DNA from: Rugalucina vietnamica
Taxonomy: Eukaryota; Mollusca; Bivalvia; Lucinida; Lucinidae
NCBI GenBank assembly: GCA_964017185.1
Contig: OZ024884.1
Coordinates: 1,247,501-1,311,500 of the forward strand
DNA length: 64,000 nt
Reading direction: 5' to 3'
Positions 47,481 through 59,734 of this stretch are shown one piece after another; the stretch's first letter is position 1, and each line of letters starts with the position of its first letter. The notes under the pieces were generated by a model, which saw only the letters and a list, made by a program, of their open reading frames with translations, had not been told where the DNA came from and searched no databases. A program made the position numbers and the translations under genes.

Positions 47481-49959
47481 AGCATTCGTTGTTTCTGGCA
47501 GGGGGGTTCAAATCCATCAAGAGGGGGTTCGTTTTCAACATTTTCCATGATTTTTCATAAATTTCTCCATGAAATTGAAATAATTTGGTCCCATAGGGAG
47601 GTTCAAGCGAACCACCGAACCGCCTCACAGCTTGTAAGAGGAAAAATAATGATAAAACGAAAGTAAAGAAAAAGCATGTTTTGCATTTCAAACGCAGTTT
47701 TGAGCGTTTGTATGTTCATGCATAATTTTATTTTCAAGTATCACAAGTCTAGCATATTTTTATTTGTAAGATTAAATGGTTTCGCTTGGCGGAATTCGAC
47801 TGCGGTAAAAATTTCCGGAAGTTGAATGACTCACAAAAATCGACGTCTTCATACTGCAAAACAGAATAGAACAGAACAGAACTTCTAATCGTAAAGCAAC
47901 CAACACCTCGTTGTTGTCGCTGCGCGACAACAACTCGGTTGGTTGGTTGCTATTATTTTCATGAAGAGCAATACCAGGCTATATTTTACATAATTGTCAC
48001 TCAGTTCAGTTGGGAGCCATTTTTGGCATCTAATGCACGTCCACCTTTGTGTTTTCTTCAGGAAACTACACATGATATTGTAACGTTAGACCATAATGCG
48101 TTTGTACTGCACAGAAAAGAAAATCTCCTATGTTTTCATAAATGTGTAGGTAGACCTATACTGACCACTGAAAAAAATGTTGGCAAAATGTATTTTCTTA
48201 GTGAAATTATAATGATTATAATTATACCGAACCGATGTGGTGAGACAGAGGGTGGCAGTGTTTACTAAGGGAGCATTCTTCTCCATTGAGATCAACATTT
48301 ATGGTTGCGTTCCTTTTGATTGGCTTTGGATGGTTAGTGTATGGATGGAAACTTGTATGAAACCCGTAAAACCCAACAGAATTAGGTTGTTAATTGTGAT
48401 AATGCTACAATGTAGTCATCACTACGCAATTCTGAACCAAGATACAAAGTGGGGAGCGTGGTGACCCATTGGTACAGTATCGAGCCCCGGCATGAGAACT
48501 TGGCTATTCGACACTTTCTTTACCATCATTTTTCTACAATCATACGGCCAACAACAAAAACGGCAACATACGAAATACATTATATCTACTCCGTCTAACA
48601 GCAAGTAAGAATTTAATCCAAACCATCACTTTAAAACAGCTAGTAACAAGCTACCATGGTGGTTATGGGACATAAAACACTTAGTAGCTGCCCTCTTTAT
48701 CACGCGAATTTGTCATTTTGCGCATTTACTGTCTGCGATGTATCAAGCCTCATGTATTTTATTTAGACGGATACAGTGCTGCAGTTTAAACGCGTAAGAA
48801 ACTAGATCAGAACATAACTCCGGTTTCCATGACAATGTATAATATTAATGGGTGAAAAGTAGTATGGCCACTCGTGTTCTTTGAACTACGGCACAAGCTG
48901 TCCTTGAGCTAACCTTGTTACACCTTAGAAGGTGAATTTGTGAGCGTGGCCAGTCTATAGCACCTTTAATATTTAATTTAAACTTCAGTCAGAAGTACGT
49001 CATGAATGAAAATCCTCATGACTGATTTTGACGTGTCTGGCAATAGTGATAAAGTAGGCTAGGCTCGGCTGGTGCCAGACCCTTCGTGTCTCTTGCTCAG
49101 ATCACTGAGATTTATCTGGCTGTTTTCTATTGCCCAAAGTTTCTTTGTTTGTTTGATTTGATGCATAGCGTCCCAGTCAACAACTATGGTCATGTCGGGA
49201 CGTTGCCTCCGTTTTATGGGACTTATACCCAAAATTAGGACGTCATGACATCCAAATATTGCTTCAAATATGAACACAAAAACAAACCATTGAGACTTAT
49301 ATGTATGGATGGCTTGACATGACCACTTCCCTGGATGAGCGGTAAACCAGTAATCAGATGGTCAGTCAGTCAATAGTTACAGTTGTGTTTTTGTACTTCC
49401 CTGGGATCCTAACTTGCCATACAGCAAGCTGTGTCAATGCCGTAGTCCTTGTTTTTGGTAAAAGAATGGATGCAATTTATAAGCAAATCCACATGTGACA
49501 GATGCTTAGGGCAAGGTTAGGCGCCTTATATCCGTGAAAACCCACCCCAAGTAAGTTTACATACATTTTTTGCTTCAAAAACGTCCCAAGGTTTTTTTTT
49601 ATTTTGTGATCCTACGTATGTATTTTTTTTTTTTGGGGGGGGTGTCGATTTCTGTATTCACAGTTAAGTTTAGAGAATTTTATGGACACCTTTAGTGAAA
49701 TAGCTGCTCACTCTGCTGATATAATGTTCTTTAGAGCCTTCAATTTACGCTCCATTTGATAAGCATAATTCTGTTACGATCGTAGTAGACTTACGTCACA
49801 GATTAACCGTTAGCATTATGAACGCATTTGACCAATCAGAACATGCGTGTCATTCAGTTTTATAACGGTAAATGTGTGAGGTGAATTGTACAATAATGTG
49901 GGTACACAAATACGCTTTGATTATTTTGCATTTTAGCAGAATAGAATCAATAAATCAAT
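47481..49959. other. Intergenic; one strong small hairpin
   Basis: Besides a 56-bp hairpin (47897-47952) I see no gene or repeat with support. A T/G run lies at about 49623-49641. Confidence 0.45.
47897..47952. repeat. Compact hairpin
   Basis: GCAACCAAC..TTGTTGTCGC-TGC-GCGACAACAA..GTTGGTTGC. Confidence 0.85.
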
Positions 49960-50048
49960 TTTATTCCTGTCACTGGTTTAATCCTTTTCAGACTTATTTG
50001 TTATCAGGTGAAAGATTGTTGCCCTTTTGGCTCTCCTTTCTTTATTTT

Positions 50049-50414
50049 TAGGATAGATATTCAGATATATAACTTTACTTTCCTAATTGAAATAATTATG
50101 GTAGAATAATGATAATTTGCTATAAATTATAAGTATTTGATTCTATAGTGAAAATACAAAATTGTTACCATGACATTACTCAAGTATGTTACCATTATCA
50201 TGAAGCATGGTCTGTAGTTGATTTTTGTGTGTTTTAATACCTTTCAGACAGATATTCAATAAATTTAATTTCCTATGATAATCTGCTTTTTTATCATAAG
50301 TATATTATTCTATAATGAAAATACAAAACTGTTGCGTACGTTACAATGACATTATGTAAAATATGATACCATTATCATGAAGCATGGTTTGTAGTTGATT
50401 TTTTGTGTGCTTTC
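50049..50414 (+). repeat. Tandem duplication of about 180 bp
   Basis: Two units share GATATTCA, GTGAAAATACAAAA, and CCATTATCATGAAGCATGG plus TGTAGTTGATTTTTGTGTG. Confidence 0.8.
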
Positions 50415-50639
50415 AATGCCAATGGAAGCTTTATTTCGAAAACTAGAATGTTGTTCAGGAAAGGAAGAGTCTTTGTTCTGTTTCTGCTGGGACATGGTTA
50501 TTAGTGGACATACAACTTGAATGGGGGGTAGGGGAAAACAATCAGTATCTGTGGATTGACGGAAGGTCACAGAGAGCTTTACTATATGTCATTTACCAGG
50601 GCAATGTCTGTAGAAAACAATGTCAAATTTATTATTATT

Positions 50640-51780
50640 AATTTTCATGAAAAAAAAATCATTGATTTGAATATTAGGTATCTTGTTAAGTTAATACATC
50701 ACTATCAGCCCAATTATAATATTTTAGAGCATTCTGTTGGCGGGATATGAGTATTTTTGTATGTACATCCTATTATCTAGAATCGCATGAGAGGTGGGTG
50801 TGGAAACTTTGTAATTATACATCATGCAAATGTTTTATTGCTGAGGACAATATTTTTATGACATTAAGGTAGTCCCTCTGACAATACAAACAGTCTTGAG
50901 AATTTGTCCCAGGGATACAAGATAGGTCTTATAACATATGCAATACCTTACAATGAATATAGTTTTCCCCTCGCTTTACCTCACTTTTTGATATTTTATT
51001 AATTTTCATGAAAATGATAATGAAATAATTTTTATACAGGACCATGTCATCAATACTTTTGTCATATGATATTACTGGTTCAATAACAAAGTGTCATGAT
51101 GACAGTTTTGGCCTGAAATTAGTTCATTTATGGATGTTTTAAATATGTTTTGCCATTTTTCATATTTTCATGAAAATTAATGAATATGCAAATAAGATAA
51201 TTTACATTTCATACCAGAAGAAGAAAGGGCTATGTCTAAGGTTTAAATTGAGACCATGTTCAGTAGTCTAAGATAATTAAAACTGGACATATGAGCATTT
51301 TTGTATGTGCACCCCATGTTCAAGAATCAGGTTAACGTTTGCCATGGAAACCATGCATTTTTTCATTGTGCAATTGAGTTTTTCTTTGAGGACAAAATTA
51401 TTTGCATTTCTGGGGTCCAAATGAATGATTTCACACCCATGAAACATTGTCCTGGGTTGAAATGTACGTCAAATTAGCTTCTGGGTACTTAGGTTGTGTG
51501 CGGTGTTTTAGAAGAAAAACGTAAGTCTTACGTATGCACGAACGGACGAACGAACTGATAAAGAAATATCCTTTATCCCATCGACTTAATTCGTCTATCG
51601 TATGCATAATCAAATGCATTTCATACATTTTCTTGCAAAATAAACACAATAATGTCATGTTTTTAATTGATTTAGATGGGAATACGAATAATTTATATAT
51701 AATCAAATAGTCGCCATATTGATGACGTTATAAATCGACTCTTACGCGGACGAAAGTGCGACGAACAGGGCTGCAGAGCT
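50640..51780 (+). repeat. Dispersed AT-rich repeat family B, uninterrupted copy
   Basis: Landmarks: TATTTTAGAGCATTCTGTTG, CATGCAAATGTT, GAATTTGTCCCAGGGATA, AATGAATATGCAAATAAG, GGGCTATGTCTAAGG, GCCATGGAAACCATGCAT, and near the end GATGACGTTATAAATC. The same order occurs at 54530-55124 plus 62984-63495, where a 7.9-kb element interrupts it. Confidence 0.85.
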
Positions 51781-52439
51781 TTGATAATTACATCATTAGG
51801 ACAGCCCTTTGATTTCTGGATCCGCTTGAGTTCCATTTTTCTTTAGTTATCGGTTGCCATGCAAACAAGAGTTCTAACTCGACCTACTTCAAATTCTCAT
51901 GCGGACAATCCCCCACCCCAATGATACTGACATGAATACCAGAGGAACACTGGTCCTGATATCGCTCACCTGAGATTATGACCTCTGGTTAAAGCCATGT
52001 TGGCCAACGTAAAAAAAACAAACTTGACCTCCTATACTCACATAATTATTAACACTATAAATTGTCTGTATTTACTAACTTTCAGATCTTTTTGGCAATA
52101 TTTGACCTTTCTGTTGAAAGGCCAAGGTCAACCCAAGGATAGGGCTTCATTAACTCTATAAGTTGTATGTATGTACCAACTTTCGGGTCACAGACCACAA
52201 AACTTCCTCAAAAATCAAATGTTTTCCATTTTTTCCCCATTGAGAAGCCAGTGTGACCAATGATGACCTTACCATAAAATAGGCCAAGGTCAACCCAAGG
52301 TCATGATTTATACAAATAATGATGGGCCAGAGTCTCCGATGCTATATATCAAGTTTAATAAAAATCGGCCAAGCAGTTCTAGAGAAGAAGGTGTTTTAAG
52401 GTCTTTACCATATATGGGCATGGCAGCCATCTTTGTCAT
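51781..52439. other. Non-coding with repeat-like AAGGTCA words
   Basis: No gene. AGGCCAAGGTCAACCCAAGG is present twice (about 52120 and 52280). The style resembles the repeats at 56.3-57.7 kb. Confidence 0.5.
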
Positions 52440-54540
52440 GTGACCTAGACCGCATTATAAAAAAACACCCACACATAAAAATGGAGATAAAATGTGGAAA
52501 GCAGTAGGGGCATTCGGACAAAATCGCCCGTACCAGAGCTGCTAATCAACCCAGGATGTTGAAAGAGTATCAAATGAATGCTATGGCAATGTACTATGGC
52601 CCTGAAGTATGATACAAGAGTAAAAAAAGGTACAAGTAGGCAAAGATCAGGAAAAGGCGCAATCAGAAAAAGATTCCCACTCCAAAAACCGAGGTGGGAA
52701 AAAACCAAACTAACAATCAGGTACTTATACCATGAAACATATCGTAAGCCGAATGAGCAGCTATTTTCCCAATAGGTGGCCACTCAGTTACCTTAACTTA
52801 ACTAAAAATATGAAAACATACATAAGGCACCAACAGCACAAAAAAAAAATTTAAACACCAAGACATAAAACAAAAAGAACCACTACAGAAGTATCGACTT
52901 GGAACGATCAGTAACACAAAGTTACTGGCGGGCTTAAACCGGTTTTACAGGTACCTAATGGATTTTCAATTTCTTGAATTTGTAATGAAATTTGAGAGAA
53001 TCAAAAAAGTTAAATAGGTAAATCTACTAAACGACTAGTATCTCGGCATTCAAAAGTCCTATAGTGCTGAAAATGGCCTCAACTTGTGTCATGAGCATTA
53101 TTATCGTGTACTACAATTTATGACTCACTTGGCTCTCAGTTTTAAGAACATTAACAAAACCTTTTGAATTTAGAGAAAAATATGGAACAATTAAGGGGGT
53201 ATACGTAGAAAACCGCACGTATCTTGGCTACTGAAAGTTCTAGAGAGCTATTATAACTGGCATCAGATAATTGCAAGGACAATGTTATGTAACCATATAA
53301 CCATAGGAGAATGTTCTGTAACCATGTAATCAATGACAATGTTCTGTTACCATATAATCAGCTATTTTTGTTGTATGGATATTACTGAGCTCTCCATAAA
53401 TAAGAAAAAAAAAACAAAAAAAAACAACGAAATATGAACGGGTAACCAAACAATATTGCTCATATCTCAGTTGTCAATGTCCTTAGCATGCTGAAAATGG
53501 TACCAATTGAATGCTAGCAGAATGCACTACTGCCATGTAGTCCAATACCTTAACGCATGTTATTAAATTTTCTGAACGTTACATATACATGTAGTTTCGA
53601 AACCTTGTATTAATAACTTAAAATTGAAGACTGTGCTTAACCAAAATCTATCAAATCATGCTTACCAGAAAGCATAATTTGTATATCTGAGCACAAGCCA
53701 ATAAAACATTGTCCTTGTAATAAATTGATGCCATTTTGAGTTTCTACGATTATTGGCAGCTGAGATATACATGATTTCGTTTATGTATCCCTTCATGTTT
53801 CATTGACATTGCTCTTATTTATCAAGATCACATTAATATCCATTCAACAACAATAGCTCAAGCTTGAGTAGCCGAAACCGCAGTATGACCCATCAACTGT
53901 CTCATTTATATGTTCACTGCTCTTAAAGGATCTCACTTTTACTTTTTTACTTTATATATACATGGTCACGGAACATTGTCCTAGCAATCATTTATTACCA
54001 ATGTTAGCTCCCTAGGTCTTTCAGTTGCCAACATACGTGCGTTTATATTCGTATATCCCTTATTTTTCCGTATTTTTGTTTCTCTTAATTCAAACGGTTT
54101 CGTTAATACTTTTAAAACTAAAAAACAAATGACTCATAAATTATAGTACAGGATGGTAATAATACCCTAAACACCATTTGATGTCATTTTCAGCACCATA
54201 TGATTTTTGATGCCGAGATTTAAGTCATTTTGTAGGTTTACTCATTTATTTATTTTTATTTTTATTTATTTATTTTTATTTCTTTCATTATTTCTCACTC
54301 ACAAATTTCTGAAGTTTTCATTAAAGTCCATGAAATTGAAAATCAGATTATTTTTATAATCATACTTTAGGGTCATACAACATTGTCATAGCATGCATTT
54401 TATACCTCTTTCAGCATCCTGGGTTGATTAACAGCTCTGGTACAAGTGATTTTGTACATGTTCCCTCTATTTTTGTCACAATATTCTCCACTTCTTTATG
54501 TTTGTTTTATTACTTTTCATGTATAAGTAAATTCAGTGAT
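52440..54540. repeat. 2.1-kb palindrome with about 0.8-0.9-kb arms
   Basis: The left arm (52440-52620 and 52956-53610) and right arm (53630-54540) are reverse complements through landmarks TACCAGAGCTG, AATCAACCCAGGATG, ATCTCGGCAT, GTGCTGAAAATG and GGACAATGTT. The left arm alone contains a Penelope 3' fragment, so the right arm shows the empty site. Each arm repeats a shorter unit ending in ACAATGTT. Confidence 0.85.
52621..52955 (-). mobile_element. Penelope-like element 3' fragment inserted in palindrome arm
   Basis: Fifth copy of the family 3' end, closely similar to 12472-12830. It is absent from the matching place of the opposite arm. Confidence 0.8.
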
Positions 54541-55124
54541 TTAAATATTAGGTATCAGTGTTAAATTGTTAGGTTCATGTATCTCTATCAGACCAAATAT
54601 AGTATTTTAGAGCATTATATTGGTGGGATGTAAGTATTTTTGTAAGTACATCCTATTCTTTAGAATCGCATGGTGAGTGGTGTGGAAACCATGTGATTTT
54701 ACATCATGCAAATGTTGCTTTTTTCATTGCTGATGGCACTATTTTAAAGAGACCCTCTGAAACCACTGATAGGCTTGAGAATTTATCCCAGGGATATAAG
54801 ATAGACCTATCCAATACCTTGCAATGAATATATTTTTCTCGCGTTTTTCCTCACTTTTGAAAGTTTTATTCATGAATATGCAAATGAGATAATTTTCATA
54901 AAGGACCACGTCATCAATAAATTCGTGATATGATAATTCTGGTTCAATGATAAATATAAAAAGTGTCACTGTGTGCAACGATAGTTTTGGTCTGAAATTA
55001 GTTCATTTATGGATTTTTTAAATATTTTTGCCATTTTCACATTTTTCATGAAAATTAATGAATATGCTTATTAGATAATTTGCATTACTTACCACAGGAA
55101 GAAGGGCTATGTCTAAGCTTTAAT
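54530..55124 (+). repeat. Repeat family B, left part of interrupted copy
   Basis: Matches 50660-51248 to the word CTTTAAT, then breaks at the TIR element. Confidence 0.85.
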
Positions 55125-55318
55125 AGACATTTTTCACTTTTGAACGTAAATGCTGCTGGTGCGTGCGGTTACTTTCTGTGTGATGGGGGACGACTCGTGA
55201 GGGCATATGTGAGACTAAGACGAGGGGCAATATGAAGAATTACACAGTCAAAACTACCAACAGCCCAACGGAGACGAATTAAATAAGACATGCAATAAAT
55301 GTTATAGCGTATGACGTC

Positions 55319-55392
55319 TATCTCTGTAGCTCAGTAGGTAGCAAGCTAGGATTCACAACGAAAGGTTCTGGGTTCGAGTCCTGATCGGACCG
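55319..55392 (+). other. tRNA-like sequence in left TIR
   Basis: CTCTGTAGCTCAGTAGGTAG (A-box type) and GGTTCGAGTCC (B-box type) are spaced as in a tRNA. The T-stem has mismatches and the acceptor stem does not pair, so this is a tRNA-derived relic or pol III promoter and not a functional tRNA. Confidence 0.65.
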
Positions 55393-56239
55393 CTTTTTTT
55401 CTTTTCTTTATTTGTCTCCCCTGTGACAATAAAGCTAAGGAAATAAAAAAAAATGTACTATCAGCTGATTATATTTATTGGCGAATGCAAGAATCAGGAA
55501 ATGTCCTTGTGCATAAAATACTTAAATCGTAAAGGAATTGAAGTGCGAGACGGCACCTCACATTAATGTTTCTCTCTTGTTGACTTTTAACCTGTTGAAA
55601 TCGACAGCTCGATCGTATTTGTTTTGGTAGAAGAGCTGATCTTCGAGCGATCCTCATGTCAATATTTCTTTCTTGGGGACATAAAAATGTTCATATTCTG
55701 AAGGCTTGTACAGGAACAATGTGGCTAGGATAAGTTAGCCACCCTGAATGACTTTAAATGTTTTCCGCGGACGTAAGGCACTAACTAAAATAGTATAGTG
55801 TACCTGTACAGACATATGTATATATATGTGTAAAAACTACAGTCTCACGTGCTGTCTGGTGAGCGAACATAATTCATTTGGCATGTTTATACATGTATTT
55901 CAAACAGATACTCGAAAGCTTGGTGGGAATTATTTGGTTGATGTTTCGTTTTGATCCCATACAACACCCATCTGCATGTCATAAGGGCGATATCCTAACT
56001 ACATTATGCATATAGCCATACTAATAATTTGAGGTTTTGTATGCCTTCAACAGTAATTCAGCCATATCGAGTGCGATAATTACGTATTTTAGATGATTTT
56101 TGCAAGCCACAGGCTTTCTGTATGATCCTCATTTATTCTCTTGTAGTATGCGTGCTGTTTGTCTGGTTGACTTCAAATAAATATAATTAATCTTCAAACT
56201 ATTACAGCGTTATTTTCAAGTGAATAAATGATAATAAAA

Positions 56240-57670
56240 CTATAAGAAACGAAGGCTCACAAGGAGAGCTGATAGGATGGCCATGATCCGTCGTCCGTCG
56301 TCGTCGTCGTCCACAATCTTCTTCTCTGAAACCACTCGGCCAATCAAGTTGAAATTTTATGTGGAGCCTCCTTGTGTAGCGGCATTTCAAGTTTGATCGC
56401 GAAATCCATGTCACATGATCAATATGGCCGCCACGCCCATATATGGTAAAAACCACTCAAAAATCTTCTTCTCCAGAACCGGCGGGCCGATTCCCACGAA
56501 ACTTGGTATTTACCATCAGTGACTCCAGCCCATCAAAGTTTGGCAAAATGATGACCCTGGGATGACCTTGACCTATTTTACGGCAAGGTCAATTTTGGAA
56601 ACATAGGCTTTTACATGGGAAAAAGTGAAAACTATTGATTTTTTTAAAACGATTGCAGCCAGAGACCTGAAAAGAGGTAGATGCAGACAACTAATGGAGT
56701 AGATAAAAGTATGTGATTAAATTAGGTCAAGGTCATCTCTTGACCTTGGCCAGTCTGTTTTCCATACACACTTTTCATACATCTTCATCTCTGAAACCGC
56801 TTGGCCAATCAAGTTGAAATTTTATGTGGAACATCCATGGGTAGGGGGAACGAAAGTTTGATCATGAAATCCGAGTCTCATGACAAAGATGGCCGCCATC
56901 AGTGACTCCAGCCCATTATAGTTTGATAAAATGATGGCCCTGGGATAACCTTGACCTGTTTTACGGCAAGCTTAATTTTGGAAACAGGCTGTTACATGGG
57001 AAAAAGTGAAAACTATGGATATTTCGAAAACGATTGCAGCCTGAGACCTGAAAAAAGGCAGATGCAGACAACTAATGGAGTAGATGTAAGTATGTTATTA
57101 ATTTAGGTCAAGGTCATCTCTTGACCTTGACCAGTCTGTTGTTCATACACACTTTTAAAACATCTTCATGGCGGCCCCCGTTGTCGAGCGGTTGAGAGCG
57201 CTGTTTCTTAATCACTCGATCATCTCACCGCTGTCTCTGGTGTAGGATCGCGCCCCACACTGGCCACATGTGAGACAAGCCAAGTTCTGTTTGCGAGTGT
57301 GCCAGGTGGTTTTTCTCGGGGTTCTGCCGTTTTCGCCCCACCTACTGATTGGCCCGTTTCATATGAGCTGAAATTATCTTGAAAGAGACGTTAAACTGAA
57401 TATATAAAAAAAAATCTTCACCTCTGAAACCGCTTGGCCAATCAAAGTGAAATTTTATGTGGAGCATCTATGGGTAGGGGGAACGAAAGTTTGTTTGTAA
57501 AATCTGGGTTACATGACCAAGATGGCCGCCACGCCCATAAATGGCTAAAACCACTCAAAAATCTTCTTCACCAGAGCCGGCAGGGCGATTTTCACGAAAA
57601 TCGGTATGTAGCATCGATGACTCCAGCCCATCATAGTTTGATAAAATGATGACCCTTGGATGACCTTGAT
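56240..57670 (+). repeat. Tandem copies of a dispersed repeat (gtcgtccgtc/NR-half-site type)
   Basis: Three partial units begin near 56310, 56790 and 57412 (TCTGAAACC..GGCCAATCAA). They carry AAGATGGCCGCCA, GGATGACCTTGACC, TTTTACGGCAAGGTCAA and AGGTCAAGGTCATCTC. A related diverged pair of units lies at 59840-60600. Confidence 0.75.
57169..57413 (+). mobile_element. tRNA-derived SINE, full-length copy with target duplication
   Basis: Head GGCGGCCCCCGTTGTCGAGC with an A-box-like GAGCGGTTGAGAGCGC and a degenerate B-box. The body runs through CACATGTGAGACAAGCC and CCTACTGATTGGCCCG, ending in an A-rich tail. It is flanked by ATCTTCA (57162-57168 and 57414-57420) and splits a repeat unit. Confidence 0.88.
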
Positions 57671-57673
57671 TTG

Positions 57674-57840
57674 CGGATCCAGACATTTTTACGAGAGGGG
57701 GTCCAACCAAAATGGTAAAATATTGTCGCAGACGGGGGGGGGAGGGAGGGTCCAAACCCCCCCCAAAAAAAATCCCAAAATTACCATTTTTAGGTAAACT
57801 TTTCAGATTCCGGGGGGGGGGGGGTTCGGACCCCCGGTGA
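57674..57840. repeat. G-tract/C-tract hairpin repeat, copy 2
   Basis: GCGGATCCAGA, GAGAGGGGGTCCAAC, long G and C runs, then GGACCCCCGG. Confidence 0.75.
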
Positions 57841-58390
57841 GCGTTTACAGGACCATTGGTCCTCTGGTTTTCATTACGTGTTGCTAGACGGAATATTTCC
57901 ATCGGTATTTTGTTAGACCTCTCCATACACAGAAAAGGAGCGAGGTCACGAAGTGTATCGGAGTGCAGGTTAGCCAGCTGGTCAAACGTGCTGCGAACCT
58001 TGCTTAACCCTAAAACAGGACAACAATAATCTGAATTTTAAGCGCGCATACACACTCTAACTCACAAACACACACTCACGCAAACACGTTCCGTAGAGGA
58101 CTTTGTCTCGCAGTGGCTCAGTCAGTCGCCTCTTAAAATCACATGGCAAAAATAAATACGTAGTTGATATAAGACAGGTACAAAATGATTTTAATAAGAA
58201 CATTTGACTCGTTTCGCAGGTTGAGCGCGAGAACGAAACACCTACAAATGAAAATTGTTGTCTTTCCGTTAAACTGTCTAATTCTGATGGAACAAGGAAC
58301 CAGAAGTGATCTTTGACACGAAATATTTTCTAAAATCGCATCATATATATATCACTTATCATGTTTGCCATTAAAGATGCGTTAAGCCCC

Positions 58391-59095
58391 TATCTCACTG
58401 GAATGCGACAACTGGAGACTAGTTCGCGAATAGTTCACGACTATTTTGCGACAAAGATAAACGATATAAACACAACTTTCACGTTGCAGTCTCATTGAAT
58501 AGACATTTTTGCGACAAATTCGCGAATTTCGGTCTAATTTTGAAAATATATCGCGCGTTAGTCGCGCGACTGTCGTGCGACAGTCGCGCGACATTCGTGA
58601 GAGTGTCTCACGACTTTCCCGCGAATGTAACATATTTTCATTTAAATTCGTACGACAGTCGCGCGACATTCGTGCGAGTGTCGCGCGACATTCGTACGAA
58701 TGTCGCTTAGTTTTATTTTCTCGCCAGATAGTCGCGAGGTTTTCGCAAGACTGTCGCGCGACCGTCGTGCGACACTCGCGCGACATTCGTACGAGTGTCG
58801 CGAAAATTTCGCATTGTAAATTCGCCAAAATTTCGCGGCGACAAGTTTGCGACACTCGCACGAACGTCGCGCGACCGTCGCACGACTGTCGCGCGACAGT
58901 CTTGCGAAATATTTTGGAGAAAAAATTCGCATAAAATTTTTCAACATGTTGAAAAACTTCGCGACCAGTTCGCGACTAGTTCGCGACACAAAAAAAATCT
59001 CACGACACTCGCGCGACACTCGCACGAATGTCGTGCGAAAGTCCCGCGACAGAATTCGCAAAACAGTCGCGAGAAATTCGCATGCCAGTGAGATA
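58391..59095. mobile_element. 705-bp TIR element built of TCGCGCGAC-type words
   Basis: Ends TATCTCACTGGAATGCGA and, in reverse, TATCTCACTGGCATGCGA (one mismatch in 18). The interior is a dense series of self-complementary CpG words (GTCGCGCGAC, GTCGTGCGAC, TTCGTACGAA) with few stop codons in any frame. Arg/Ser-rich open frames on both strands are therefore compositional. No transposase. Confidence 0.8.
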
Positions 59096-59251
59096 CTAGC
59101 TTTACTCGTTCAATGCGAGTCTGATTTGCAAATGCTTGGCGCGAATATAAAATGCCTCCATTTTAACAGCTTCCAATGCAGAATTCGATTATTTTAGACA
59201 CTCGTGTGTATAACTAGGCGTCGCTCGTTCGATAAACCGAGGTCCCGCTTG

Positions 59252-59430
59252 CGCTGATCCAGAAATTTTCATGAGAGGGGGTCCAACGAAAATGGTAATT
59301 TTTGGTCACAGACGAGGGGGGGGGGGGGTCCAACCCCCCAAAAATCCTGAAATTACCTTTTATTTAGGTAAAATTTTCGAATTCCAGGGGGGTCCGGACC
59401 CCCGGTCCCCCCCCCACCTCTGGATCCGCG
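59252..59430. repeat. G-tract/C-tract hairpin repeat, copy 3
   Basis: CTGATCCAGA, GAGAGGGGGTCCAAC, runs of 14 G and of 6 to 10 C, then CTCTGGATCCGCG. Confidence 0.75.
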
Positions 59431-59734
59431 CATGTCCCGGCTTCGTATGACCATAACTGTTGGTGGGAAAAACCAATATCAACTATTTGTTATCGCCATG
59501 TGACATTTTACATACTGGCTTATGTATATACGTACATTGGTTCTGCTAAGCTACATTTTCACGTGTTTTTCGTGAACGCACAGAAAACTTTATACATGTA
59601 TACATGGCATGATTTACGATTTGAAACATAAGTTGATCTTTAATTTTATGTGCAGTTTTTTATTCTACGCCTTACAACGTTTTGACATATTTCAAGTCAT
59701 CTCGAGCATGGTCGGTTATCCATATCAGGATAAC

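Noticed and set aside
55319..55392. Functional tRNA gene
   Set aside because: A- and B-box words are good, but the T-stem and acceptor stem do not pair properly; kept only as a tRNA-like relic.
58382..59197. Several long Arg/Ser-rich frames on both strands
   Set aside because: Produced by CpG-rich short words lacking stop codons; both strands are equally open and no domain is present.
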